Positions 1-8,448 of a stretch of 64,000 nucleotides of DNA are shown here, piece by piece. The notes under the pieces are model-generated. The model did not search any database. It saw only the letters and a list, made by a program, of their open reading frames with translations, and was not told the DNA's origin. The stretch spans positions 62,001 through 126,000 of the forward strand of contig JACJNY010000070.1 of the NCBI GenBank assembly GCA_014695295.1. Direction: 5' to 3'. The position numbers were made by a program, and so were the translations under genes. This stretch comes from Microcoleus sp. FACHB-61. Its GTDB lineage: Bacteria > Cyanobacteriota > Cyanobacteriia > Cyanobacteriales > Microcoleaceae. The stretch's first letter is position 1; every line of letters begins with the position of its first letter.

Positions 1-159
1 CTGGAATCAGCAAAATTTTCCCTATTCTGCATGAAATCTGGCACTAGGTGGTCACTCAAAATATGATTCCATCGAATGTGCTTTCCACGCAATAGTTAAC
101 CACTAATTTTCATCCCCGCAATCGTAATATTAGAATAATCCACAAAACATTAAAAAATT

Positions 160-1350
160 GTGAAAGCAATAACTCTTCTCGGCTCCACAGGCTCCATCGG
201 CACTCAAACTCTGGATATTGTAGCTCAATACCCCGATCAATTTCGGATTGTCGGGTTAACCGCCGGACGAAATGTAACGTTGCTGGCCCAGCAAATTCGC
301 CAGTTTAGACCGGAAATTGTCGCGATTTGCGACGAAGATAAATTACTGGAATTGAAGGAGGCGATCGCAGATCTCGACCCTCAACCTATTTTACTTGCTG
401 GCGAGTCAGGCGTTGTCGAAGTTGCCCAATACGGCGACGCTCAAGCCGTCGTCACCGGCATAGTTGGCTGTGCCGGTTTGCTGCCAACAATTGCGGCTAT
501 CAAAGCAGGCAAAGATATCGCCTTAGCCAATAAAGAAACATTAATCGCAGGGGGCCCCGTTGTCAACCCCTTAATCGAAAAATACGGCGTTAAAATATTG
601 CCAGCAGACTCGGAACATTCGGCCATTTTTCAGTGCCTGCAAGGTGTTATGGTTGGCGGGTTGCGGCGAATTATTCTAACGGCTTCGGGCGGTTCTTTTC
701 GAGATTTGCCGATCGACAAATTAGCAGGAGTAACAGTAGCCGATGCTTTGAAACATCCGAATTGGTCGATGGGGCAGAAAATCACGATCGATTCTGCTAC
801 TTTGATGAATAAAGGATTAGAAGTAATTGAGGCTCATTACTTGTTCGGGATGGATTATGACGACATTGATATTGTCATCCATCCCCAGAGCATAATTCAC
901 TCGTTAATTGAGTTGCAAGATACCTCGGTTTTGGCGCAATTGGGGTGGCCGGATATGCGATTGCCGCTGCTTTATGCTTTGTCTTGGCCGGAGCGCATTC
1001 ATACAGATTGGGAACGGCTGGATTTGGTAAAAGCTGGGGATTTGACTTTCCGAGAACCAGACCACGAAAAGTATCCTTGTATGCAGTTGGCTTATGCGGC
1101 GGGACGTGCGGGCGGTTCGATGCCTGCGGTGCTGAATGCAGCAAATGAACAGGCGGTAGCGCTCTTTTTGGAGGAGAAGATTCAGTTTTTGGATATTCCG
1201 AAGTTGATTGAGAAGGTGTGCGATAAACATCAAGCCGATAACTGTGAAAGCCCTGGTTTAGACGATATTTTGGCGGCGGATCGGTGGGCGCGACAGGAAG
1301 TTTTGGCAGATAGTATGGAATTGGGCGATCGTATTCTTTCGGTTCGCTAA
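160..1350 (+). CDS. dxr: 1-deoxy-D-xylulose 5-phosphate reductoisomerase
   Basis: This enzyme converts 1-deoxy-D-xylulose 5-phosphate to 2-C-methyl-D-erythritol 4-phosphate with NADPH, the second step of the MEP isoprenoid pathway that feeds carotenoids and chlorophyll phytol. The 396-residue product has the usual family length. The N-terminal dinucleotide-binding motif [14 protein letters not shown] is at residues 8-21, [10 protein letters not shown] near 124, the metal and substrate region [13 protein letters not shown] near 148, and [15 protein letters not shown] near 212. The start is a GTG, which places the Rossmann motif right at the N terminus as in relatives. No partner gene is adjacent; the 3' side is a MITE-like repeat and then a convergent gene. 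Identification is secure. Confidence 0.97.
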   Translation: MKAITLLGSTGSIGTQTLDIVAQYPDQFRIVGLTAGRNVTLLAQQIRQFRPEIVAICDEDKLLELKEAIADLDPQPILLAGESGVVEVAQYGDAQAVVTGIVGCAGLLPTIAAIKAGKDIALANKETLIAGGPVVNPLIEKYGVKILPADSEHSAIFQCLQGVMVGGLRRIILTASGGSFRDLPIDKLAGVTVADALKHPNWSMGQKITIDSATLMNKGLEVIEAHYLFGMDYDDIDIVIHPQSIIHSLIELQDTSVLAQLGWPDMRLPLLYALSWPERIHTDWERLDLVKAGDLTFREPDHEKYPCMQLAYAAGRAGGSMPAVLNAANEQAVALFLEEKIQFLDIPKLIEKVCDKHQADNCESPGLDDILAADRWARQEVLADSMELGDRILSVR

Positions 1351-1428
1351 TTGTATCAGCAGACTTGCACTTACCCACAATTCCGCCAGGGAATTAATTC
1401 CCCGTGTCATAGCTAAAGTCGGTTGAAA

Positions 1429-1551
1429 CTGAGATGTTGCATTATTCTCAAGAACAGGCAAGATGCCTGTTCCACAAAGAGTGAATTTTGTTGTGGGGTG
1501 GGCTTTTAGCCCGCCCATAAAAGGCTTATTGAGAATGGTGCAATATCTGAG
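1429..1551. repeat. MITE-like element (family C copy 1) with terminal inverted repeats
   Basis: A 123-bp element lies between dxr and the next gene. Its ends (1429-1451 and 1529-1551) are inverted copies matching at 19 of 23 positions, and it is flanked on both sides by the direct repeat TTGAAA (1423-1428 and 1552-1557), which looks like a target-site duplication. Inside are two small hairpins, ACAGGC/GCCTGT and GGGC/GCCC. Related copies occur at 49547-49670 and 57980-58112, with partial ones at 18806-18862 and 23647-23755. No coding capacity is seen. Confidence 0.8.
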
Positions 1552-1707
1552 TTGAAATCGACTGCCAAACCTTAATAAATATTCAGTTTTATTTAACAGG
1601 AATTTAGCTAGGAGACAGGGGTTTCAACCCCTGATGGACTATGCCAAAAAGTGCAAAATGTCGGCAAAACCATATTAAAAGTTGACCAGATTTTAGTTTT
1701 TTATTGA

Positions 1708-2220
1708 CTAACTCCCAACTTTCGCCGCAAAATCAGCAGCACTCATCTTTTCGTACATTTCAAAAGGTTGGTGAATCCAAGGATTTTCAGCCAAATAATC
1801 TACATAATAATCCGGCTTTGCAACAGAACAAGCCTTGTACCAAAGTACAGCAGTCCGAATTTCCTGAATATCCTCGCCGTAGCGACTCTTCAGCCAAGCG
1901 ATACCTTGCTCCAAACTAATTCCCGAATCCGCCAAATCGTCAACCAAGAGAATGTGGCTGCCCAAATTATCGCCCACCATTGTCAAATCGCGGCCAAACT
2001 CGATCGCACCCCGGACTTTTCCCTCGGCCCCACCATAGGACGAGGCCGCTAAAATCGCCAGAGGTTTGTCGAAAATCCGCGACAGAGTATCCCCAACCCG
2101 CAGCCCTCCCCTGGCGAGACAGACAATTCGATCGAATTCCCACTGAGATTCATCAATCTTTACAGCCAAATCCTCAATTTTTCGATGGTATTCAGACCAA
2201 GAAACGTAAAGGTCGCTCAT
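1708..2220 (-). CDS. Phosphoribosyltransferase family protein (xanthine/guanine type)
   Basis: Predicted type I phosphoribosyltransferase, probably transferring a purine base to PRPP in salvage. The reading frame is open further upstream, but the conserved start MSDLYVSWSEYHRKIE lies at 2220, giving about 170 residues, the normal length of this family. The PRPP-binding loop is visible as ILLVDDLADSG, preceded by a DRIVCLARGGL segment typical of the family. It is divergent from the pentapeptide-repeat gene, with 54 bp between the two starts, so the promoters share that spacer. The base specificity cannot be read from sequence; xanthine-guanine phosphoribosyltransferase-like is the best guess. 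Confidence 0.85.
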   Translation of the reverse strand: MSDLYVSWSEYHRKIEDLAVKIDESQWEFDRIVCLARGGLRVGDTLSRIFDKPLAILAASSYGGAEGKVRGAIEFGRDLTMVGDNLGSHILLVDDLADSGISLEQGIAWLKSRYGEDIQEIRTAVLWYKACSVAKPDYYVDYLAENPWIHQPFEMYEKMSAADFAAKVGS

Positions 2221-2274
2221 GCCTAATATTATTGAAATATCAAAGATATTATTAAATATTTTGGGGGAAATGAC

Positions 2275-3024
2275 ATGGATGCAGATGAACTTCTCAGACG
2301 GTATGCAGCCGGAGAACGGGTTTTTCACAAAGTAGACCTGAGCGGTGCCAATATGTCAAGGACAAATTTGCGCGATATTGACCTGAGTCAAGCTACTTTA
2401 AAGGGTGCAAGTGCGATCGGTCTCACCCTCTACAGAGCCAATCTCTATCAAGCAGATATCAGCCAAGTCAACCTCTCCCAAGCCAACCTCATGTCCGCTA
2501 ATTTTGGCGAATGCGAGGCGGTGGGAGCGAACTTGAGCGGAGCCATATTGCGGAGTGTACTGCTCAGCGGGGCCGATTTAACGGGCGCAAGTCTCAGGGG
2601 GGCAGACATCAGAGATGCAGACCTTCAGCGAGCAATTTTGATTCAAGTTTATGCAGTTAACGCTAACTTGCAAGGTGCCAACTTGACAGAAGTAAAACTT
2701 TGCGGAATCAACCTCAGCAAAGCAAACTTAACCGACGCCAACTTAACACAAGCTGACCTCAGCAATGCTAACCTAACTCAAGCAAATCTGAGTTGGGCAA
2801 ATTTGACGGAAGCAAATCTCGAAAAAGCGGATTTGAAGGGAGCCGATTTGAGCGGAGCTAACTTGAGCTGTGCAAATCTCCATCTAGCAGATTTGAGCGG
2901 AGTTTCCCTTAAGGGAGCAAATCTCCGGGGAGCCAACTTGCATCAAGCTTCTTTGCGCGGGACAAATTTGAACGAAGCGAATCTGAGAGAGGCGATGATG
3001 CCTGACGGCAAAATCTCTGACTAA
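2275..3024 (+). CDS. Pentapeptide-repeat protein
   Basis: A 249-residue protein made almost entirely of A(N/D)LXX pentapeptides from about residue 20 to the end. It should fold as a right-handed quadrilateral beta helix. The N terminus DADELLRRYAAGERVFHKVDL is the short capping segment common before cyanobacterial pentapeptide arrays. There is no signal peptide or membrane segment, so it is probably cytosolic. Function is unknown; related arrays can act as DNA mimics or scaffolds, but nothing here supports either. The ATG at 2275 lies 54 bp from the divergent phosphoribosyltransferase start. A second array, fused to TerD, lies at 31126-32862. Confidence 0.9.
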   Translation: MDADELLRRYAAGERVFHKVDLSGANMSRTNLRDIDLSQATLKGASAIGLTLYRANLYQADISQVNLSQANLMSANFGECEAVGANLSGAILRSVLLSGADLTGASLRGADIRDADLQRAILIQVYAVNANLQGANLTEVKLCGINLSKANLTDANLTQADLSNANLTQANLSWANLTEANLEKADLKGADLSGANLSCANLHLADLSGVSLKGANLRGANLHQASLRGTNLNEANLREAMMPDGKISD

Positions 3025-3138
3025 ATAAGCTGGCAAAATAGAAGTTGAAACCGCAGGGTGCTTGTGGCGCACCCTACATTTAGGCTAATGCCTGATTTTA
3101 TTAAGCGGGTTTAATTCTGCGTTCATCTGACCCAGCCT

Positions 3139-3320
3139 AAAAACCGAGACAAGCCCCGGACTGCTGTCGTGGAGAGGCAAAAATTTTAGACTCTTGTTCA
3201 AGCTCCCAGATTCATCTGTGGAGTAAATTTAAAATCTCTAATCCTTCGAGTGAGCGCGACTCGACTGAGCGCTCGCCGAAGCCTCACGCCGGAGTCTAAA
3301 ATCTAACATCGACTGACAGT
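3139..3320. repeat. Interspersed repeat family A, copy 1
   Basis: The roughly 180-bp sequence ends in GACTGACAGT and contains the block CTCCCAGATTCATCTGTGGA followed by ATCTAAA-type heptamers. The same block order recurs at 3961-4090, 5305-5480, 8311-8448 and, shortened, 29191-29278. It occupies most of the 338-bp spacer after the pentapeptide gene. No ORF or RNA gene is seen. Confidence 0.75.
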
Positions 3321-3362
3321 CCATTTAAAGAGGAGCGGCAATAAAAATATTTTGGCGACAGC

Positions 3363-3563
3363 TTAATCTACAACTTTGAGCCAGCCCCGGCGAACGGCGT
3401 GCAGCAAGCGGTTGATGGCTGTTTGATCTTCTTCGGTAAGACTGTCATTTAACAGCGCTGTCTTGAGCTGTTGTCGGTGAGTGGGAGTCAGCAGACCGGA
3501 GTGATATACCTGAAAGACTAGCTCTGCAATCGTAAATTGAGGTAAGAATGTTTGGGTGATCAT
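3363..3563 (-). CDS. Small uncharacterised cyanobacterial protein, paralog of the 4266-4463 product
   Basis: A 66-residue product starting at the ATG at 3563 (a longer frame reaches a TTG at 3614 that aligns with nothing). It resembles the neighbouring 65-residue protein along its whole length: AELVFQVYHSGLLT against AELFYQVTHSGNLT, and INRLLHAVRRGWLKVVD against VKRLLHAIRRGWVRISD. The predicted fold is helical with a basic C-terminal helix (RRGW). There is no signal peptide. Function is unknown. The two genes lie in the same orientation, 702 bp apart, each beside a family A repeat, which suggests local duplication. Confidence 0.72.
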   Translation of the reverse strand: MITQTFLPQFTIAELVFQVYHSGLLTPTHRQQLKTALLNDSLTEEDQTAINRLLHAVRRGWLKVVD

Positions 3564-4265
3564 CTGTTTTTTTTGTTTGAACTCACTTTTGATAGTATTG
3601 ACTGATTTCCCCAATATTTATGTGATTCAACTACGCGAGTAAATGTGATCGATTGGGTGTTGATTGGTGATTTGTGTCAGCCGGACTTGGGGATCGGATG
3701 TTTCCTCGATCGCCCTGCAACTCGAAACACAAACCCCGTCCAGATTCCTCGCTTTTGGCAAGTCCCAAATCTCTACTTTTTGTTAAGAGACTGTGACAAT
3801 TAAATTAATATCTATCTATTAATAGATGACTAATGGCTGCTAGCTAAATCGCTCGGCTTAATTCAACGTAAAACTTTTACGGTGTTTAGAAACCCGCTTT
3901 TACCTACATTTACCTAGTTTCTTGGTGTGGTCTTTATTCCGTGGATATACTTAATAACGCGCCAAAAAACCGATACAAGTTTCCGACAGGAGCGGCCATC
4001 CGCCCCAAATTTTAGGCTCTTGTTCATCCTCCCAGATTCATCTGTGAAGTCAATCTAAAATCTAAAATCTAAAATCTAAAATCGACTGACTGCTTCAAAT
4101 CAAAAATCCCGGCTTCTTTAAGAAACCGGGTTCGAGCTTTTCTATCGCAGTACATTTTTTTTTGATAGGGTTAATGGAGCGACGTACTCACGAAAATCTT
4201 ATTGCTGGCAAAGCTTTACAGGAGAGAAAGTAGAAATACCGATCTCAACTTCCTGTGTGAGGGGA
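3564..4265. other. Intergenic spacer between the small paralogs
   Basis: No gene is seen in 702 bp. It holds a perfect 14-bp palindrome ATCTATTAATAGAT at 3814-3827, a family A repeat copy at 3961-4090, and a short family B fragment (AGAAACCGGGTTC) near 4117-4130. The 3' part would carry the terminator of the downstream paralog and the 5' part the promoter of the upstream paralog, but neither is clear. Confidence 0.5.
3961..4090. repeat. Interspersed repeat family A, copy 2
   Basis: It begins with AACCGATACAAGTTTCCGAC, continues with CTCCCAGATTCATCTGTGAA, then several ATCTAAA heptamers and ATCGACTGAC. This is the best-preserved short version of the family. It carries no reading frame of note. 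Confidence 0.75.
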
Positions 4266-4463
4266 CTAATCGGAAATCCTGACCCATCCGCGGCGGATGG
4301 CGTGAAGCAGGCGCTTGACTGCATCTCGGGCATCTTCGCTGAGAGCGCTTTCGCAGAGTGCGCGCAGCCCGTGGCTTTCAGTGCGAGTCAGATTGCCTGA
4401 ATGGGTTACTTGATAGAACAGTTCAGCGATCGCGCGATCGGATTTTAAAGTCAGAGCTTGCAT
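4266..4463 (-). CDS. Small uncharacterised cyanobacterial protein, paralog of the 3363-3563 product
   Basis: A 65-residue product with an ATG at 4463. The shared pattern with its paralog is (I/V)AEL-x(2)-QV-x-HSG-x-LT in the N-terminal half and RLLHA-x-RRGW in the C-terminal half. The protein is basic at its end and has no membrane segment or metal-binding cysteines. No function can be assigned. The codon pattern is ordinary, including a GCGATCGCGCGATCG stretch near 4426-4440 typical of coding DNA here. The conservation between the paralogs, despite diverged DNA, argues that both are real genes. Confidence 0.75.
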   Translation of the reverse strand: MQALTLKSDRAIAELFYQVTHSGNLTRTESHGLRALCESALSEDARDAVKRLLHAIRRGWVRISD

Positions 4464-4696
4464 GAAATCTCGTTGAACTCGACTATTGTAATATCCAACA
4501 TTTGAGAACAGAGTAGGGTGATTGCCGTCGGCTAAGTTGTGTGATCGTTTTTAGCTCGATCTGTGACCGAAGTCTACGAGTATACGTGAGTTAAATCACA
4601 GAGAACCAAAGACCTCGATCGCATAAGCTCTCATTGGGGTGGTAGCCTCAAGGTGTGACGAAAGCTCGAAAATGTCTGAGCGCAAGGCTTTGAGCC

Positions 4697-4748
4697 TCCC
4701 GAGCCTGCGATGTCGGGCGGACGCACTCCCGACATCGCAGGCTCGGGA
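4697..4748. repeat. Perfect 21-bp inverted repeat
   Basis: Arms at 4697-4717 and 4728-4748 are exact reverse complements (core CGAGCCTGCGATGTCGGG) around a 10-nt loop. It lies in the spacer between the small paralog and a small membrane protein gene. There is no T-run on either side, so a standard terminator is unlikely. It could be a mobile palindromic repeat or a stable RNA hairpin in the leader of the 4888 gene. Confidence 0.85.
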
Positions 4749-4887
4749 CTCGTAGAGCTGTGAAACTTTGGGTTTTAGACACTTGCAGCTTGCAGCCCAA
4801 GGCCTAAAGTTGCGATCGGCGAGCCACACCCTGAGATACAATATTTATAAATACTTCTATGCCATCTATAGGCAGGCAGGTAAAAAA

Positions 4888-5106
4888 ATGATAATGATTA
4901 GCTACTTTTCGATTGCCTTAATCGTTTTTCTTGTTTGGTTCAAAAGTTTTTTGAACGATACTGCGACATCTAAAAAAGACTTGATATCTTGGATAGTCTT
5001 AATAATCGGTCCTTTGGTTTGGCCTGTTGTTCTGCCCCTATCCCTTTTGCAAATTACCAGCAAAAAGTCGGTGGTCCAAACAGCTCAATGCGAGCAAGAA
5101 TTATAA
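4888..5106 (+). CDS. Small two-helix membrane protein, uncharacterised
   Basis: The likely start is the ATG at 4888 (MIMISYFSIALIVFLVWF), giving 72 residues; the upstream in-frame extension has no conserved character. Two hydrophobic segments are visible: residues 4-18 (SYFSIALIVFLVWF) and about 31-53 (LISWIVLIIGPLVWPVVLPL), separated by a charged loop with SKKD. Similar small membrane proteins with a WP(I/V)VLPLS motif are, to my recollection, common in cyanobacteria and unassigned. The RBS is weak (AGGCAGGTAAAAAA). The perfect inverted repeat at 4697-4748 lies in its upstream region. Confidence 0.65.
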   Translation: MIMISYFSIALIVFLVWFKSFLNDTATSKKDLISWIVLIIGPLVWPVVLPLSLLQITSKKSVVQTAQCEQEL

Positions 5107-6093
5107 TAAATTGTGGAAGTAACTGGCTTAAACCCAGTCGGTTATCTCGTCCTCAATTATCCGGCGTGAATCGCTCCTCGCCGCGAGTAAATCATCTTGT
5201 TTCAGTGTAAAAAAAAATGCAGCTATAAGGTAGAATCAAATAAAAATTCTGAATCCTAAAACAGTATTTTTTTACCGCTCTCAAATTCTGCCTTCTGCTT
5301 TTTGACCCCGCCCAAAAACAAATACAAGTTTCCGACAGGAGTCGCCAGCAGCCGAAAATTTTCGACTCTCGTTCAAGCTCGCAGATTCATCTGTGGAGTA
5401 AATCTCAAATCTCAAATCGTTCGACTGAGCGCGACTCCACGCTCGCAGAACATCTCACGCCGAAGTCTCAAATCGACTCAGGCCTACTTTTCTCCTGTCA
5501 CATCGTGATTTAATTGTGCCGCTCAGTCAAAAGTGTCAGAGCCAAATTGTCGGACGGCGACCGCAACATTCTTTTCTCAAAAATTATCTGCCACCTCCAC
5601 CAAGCTCAAAATTAATATGCAATGTAACACGGCCTGTTGCTAGCAAAAAGTATAACTTTAGACATATTTTCGTTTTCCGCTGACGAACATAATAATTTTT
5701 ATTCTTCCGGCCACTGCGCACCATTAATTGAATTTGGAAAAATCCTTGCTTGGCGTTGAAAAACAGCTAGGCTCCTTTCCCTGCAACCTTTTCAAGCTCA
5801 ATTTTTTCAAAGTGTAGCCGTTCTCAACAGGCAATTTTAGAGTTCGTTTGCGCCCAAATTGCCTAACTCTTACCGCAGTTAGATAGACAATTAAAGGCAG
5901 AGGCTGCAATATGAAATAGGCAACAAAAACTATTTCAAATGTCAAGTACGACTTACTTTGGGCGATCGGGCATCAGGAGTGTATAACGCGAGCAAGCGAA
6001 ATTTTTACAGGTGCTGGATGTTTGGGAACTTCTCAAAAAAAAGTGCCGTCACTGTATCCAAATTCGCTATTTGCATAAAAAGTAGGAGCCACA
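5107..6093. other. Gene-poor spacer
   Basis: No convincing gene is seen. A family A repeat copy fills 5305-5480. A minus-strand frame at 5724-5945 has a hydrophobic N-terminal stretch but only a TTG start and no recognisable relatives, so it is not called. The rest looks like decayed, AT-rich sequence. Confidence 0.45.
5305..5480. repeat. Interspersed repeat family A, copy 3
   Basis: This long version begins ACCCCGCCCAAAAAC and carries the GATTCATCTGTGGAGTAAAT block. It has an internal insertion between the heptamers and the final ATCGACT that is also present in copy 1 (GCTCGC...CTCACGCCGAAGTCT). Copies 1 and 3 are therefore a long subfamily, and copies 2 and 4 a short one. Confidence 0.75.
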
Positions 6094-6282
6094 ATGAACC
6101 AAGTGTCTGAGAAACCAATTTATAGAATTCTTAATCTAGTGTCGCTGCTAGCGCTGACCTACTATGCAGCTAGTTCCATCAATTATATTTTCGAGAGCGA
6201 CGCTCACATCTACAGGTACGACAGCCAGAGCAATTCCAATGCGTCAACAGCGCAACTACAAGCACACCATCGGAATAAATAG
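6094..6282 (+). CDS. Small membrane-anchored hypothetical protein
   Basis: A 62-residue frame with an ATG at 6094 preceded by AGGAG at a suitable distance (AGTAGGAGCCACA). One hydrophobic segment at about residues 10-29 (ILNLVSLLALTYYAASSI) is followed by a polar tail rich in S, N, Q and H. I do not recognise the family. The RBS and segment pattern favour a real gene, but it sits in a region of decayed DNA, so confidence is modest. Confidence 0.45.
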   Translation: MNQVSEKPIYRILNLVSLLALTYYAASSINYIFESDAHIYRYDSQSNSNASTAQLQAHHRNK

Positions 6283-6477
6283 TAGAGCTTTTTTATGAAT
6301 GCCGAACCAAATTTCCGAGAAATTGCTAATTGTTAATGAGCCACTAAAAGTTAATTAACAATTAGCCATAAAATATTTGCTGAAAAGTTAATGTTTTAAC
6401 TTACAGCTATTTGCCATCACATCTACAACAAAAATTCACTCTCTAATTGGCTCTAAAAATAGACCGCAGTGATGAAA

Positions 6478-7313
6478 TCAGTTCAAAGCATTTTCATCAT
6501 TATTAATAGCATTAATAGCTTTAGTAATCGCTTCATCCAGAACGTTTGAAGTTCGAGCTGCTTCAGAACGGACAATTACTTTGATTTTTGACCAACAGAA
6601 CTCGACGCGAAATAAATCCGGCGGGTAGGGAGGTAAGAATTTCACTTTAGCTCCAACAGCGTGGATCAAACTTTCGACCGCTTCGGCATGATGAATCAGT
6701 AAATTATCTATAGCTACAATTGCGAAAACCCATAACTGGGGCAGTAATATTTTCTTAAGGTAAACCAAAAAACTAGGCGTGTTTAGACCACCCGGTAAAG
6801 TCATATCGGCAATTAAACCCTCATCACTCATTGCCCCAACTAAAGTGACATTTTTTCCCGGATTTCCTGGTCGGTCATCATAGACTCGTTCTCCTCCTTT
6901 AGATGTGACCTTTAGATCTGCCATACCTTCGCACCTGCGGCTAGATTTACACCATTCTCATCGATGAATACGAGGTTTCTTACATCTAGACTATCTAGCC
7001 AAATCCTCCATTCATAGCGCAGCTTTTGAACTTTTTAAGAGAGCTGTTAACGGGCTATTAAACTTTTTTTGCGCCCTAATTTTAGTCGCTTGAGCTAGCG
7101 ACATAAACTAGATTCACTAACTTCTATGCCTGTGCGGTCTAAAAGGGAGCCTTGAAGTTCTCGCAGATCTATATTATTTTGATCCTTTACAAGTTTTTGT
7201 AATAATTGTTCGTCTTTTCCTTTAATCTTAGAACGACGATCTCCCCTTTGCGGCTTCGCTTCTATGTCTCCTGTCTCTCGATACCGACGCAGAAAATTGC
7301 GTATGAATGCCAA
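6478..7313 (-). pseudogene. Degenerate IS630-family transposase
   Basis: This is the remnant of an IS630/Tc1-like DDE transposase read on the minus strand. The N-terminal helix-turn-helix part (FIRNFLRRYRETGDIEAKPQ) is at 7095-7313. The middle catalytic strand, RNLVFIDENGVN, is readable at about 6940-7030 in another frame. The C-terminal half is at 6478-6924, with AIVAIDNLLIHHAEAVESL, FLPPYPPDL and FCWSKIK where intact copies have a DN-HH segment and YSPDLxPxE. At least two frameshifts (near 6920 and between about 7040 and 7095) and loss of the usual PIE glutamate context show it is dead. Terminal inverted repeats were not located. Confidence 0.85.
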
Positions 7314-7439
7314 GCTGACTTTAATTAGTGCTGCGCGTGGTGGTCACAGCAGCAAGTGTTCCTGAACATGAAGCTAGGAAACAGGTTCTCTCTTTCGGTC
7401 TACCAAATGGGACACAGGGTTTCACGGCTATATTTTATA

Positions 7440-7577
7440 TCGTTTCCGGTTGCATCGGCATGATACCGAGGACACGGCAGTGCCGTGTCCCTACAATTAA
7501 TGGGGGTAGGGACACGGCAGTGCCGTGTCCTGACTGTGAGTAATATTAATTCCGATGCTACCGGAGTTGATATTATC
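7440..7577. repeat. Palindromic repeat family D, copy 1 (tandem 21-bp palindromes)
   Basis: Two copies of the near-perfect palindrome GGACACGGCAGTGCCGTGTC end near 7489 and 7530, separated by about 20 bp. They are followed by GTAATATTAATTCCGATGCT-type sequence. This whole block matches, in reverse orientation, 49338-49400 beside oriC. Weaker palindromes occur at 22229-22251 and near 33760-33782. Confidence 0.75.
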
Positions 7578-7888
7578 TGGGTCGATCGAGGTGACAGCCG
7601 CCATCGGTTTCTCAAATCGGTGATGGATAGCTTGGAATGGATGATTCAGGTGGTTTTACGACCGCAACAGACCCAAGGCTTTGTTTTACTGAAAAAAGAT
7701 GGGTGGTTGAACAAACTTTTCGTTGGCTCAATGGGTATCGACGGTTGAGCAAGGATGATCGGCTCCACGATTGGGCCTATGGGGCGATTAGCCTAAGTTG
7801 GTATCCTTTACCACTTTTCATACAGCCTCTGAGGTTGGCTGTAAATTATCAAATCAATACTTCGGACAGTTTCATTGCCCACGCATAG
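7555..7888 (+). pseudogene. C-terminal remnant of an IS5-family transposase
   Basis: Reads IIWVDRGDSRHRFLKS, then QTQGFVLLKK in one frame and, after a one-base shift in the A-run near 7690-7697, RWVVEQTFRWLNGYRRLSKD in another. The RWVVE-TF-WL-RYRRLSKD signature is the classic C-terminal end of IS5-group DDE transposases, including the catalytic glutamate region. The N-terminal two thirds are missing, and the family D repeat abuts the break. It is non-functional. Confidence 0.85.
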
Positions 7889-7894
7889 GTAGCT

Positions 7895-7956
7895 AGAAAC
7901 CCGGTTTCTACGAGTTTTGCGTTTGGTAAGGAGAAATCTAGCAAAAAACCGGGTTT
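7895..7956. repeat. Interspersed repeat family B, copy 1
   Basis: It contains AGAAACCCGGTTTCTACGA at one end and AAAAAACCGGGTTT at the other, with a TTTGG-AA-GA-AAATCTA-C middle. Relatives lie at 10422-10460, 19627-19720, 38325-38430, 40171-40287, 48967-49060 and 60741-60840, always between genes. Confidence 0.75.
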
Positions 7957-8310
7957 AGCAAGGCCACAAGTCCGCAGAATTGAATTTAGGTTTTGAGTTT
8001 GTAGTCCGTGTTGTCCTGTGCAAGCAGATTGCCCTGGAACCCTTATTCTACTGTTGGCAATCAAAAACTTTCCGAAGTGATCGATCAAATCTAATTATAT
8101 AAAAACTTACGGAGGCTCGGGGCAGCGCGATCGCATATTTTTCTATTTGACACTGTGTCCCGAAGCAACAGACAATTAATACCATTTGAGATTTGAGATT
8201 TGAGATGGGGAATGATTGATGACGGGGTTTGGAGCTTACCTGCCGTTGCATTCTGTTTACAAACTGGTTATAAACTGGTACAAGATTCGCAGCAGCTTAT
8301 TCTCAGCTTT

Positions 8311-8448
8311 GACCCCGCCCAAAAACGGATACAAGTTTCCCACAGGAGTCGCCAGCAGCCCAAAGTTTTAGATCCTAGTTCCAGCTCCCAGATTCATCTG
8401 TGGAGTAAATCTAAAATCTAAAATTTAAAATTTAAAATCGACTGACAG
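8311..8448. repeat. Interspersed repeat family A, copy 4
   Basis: It runs from GACCCCGCCCAAAAACGGAT through CTCCCAGATTCATCTGTGGA and a run of ATCTAAA/ATTTAAA heptamers to ATCGACTGACAGTA. It belongs to the short subfamily together with copy 2. Confidence 0.75.

Noticed and set aside
875-1378. 167-residue minus-strand frame opposite dxr
   Set aside because: Shadow of dxr; its extension enters the spacer and has no motif.
5724-5945. 73-residue minus-strand frame with a hydrophobic N terminus
   Set aside because: Only a TTG start, no RBS and no recognisable relatives, in a region of decayed DNA.
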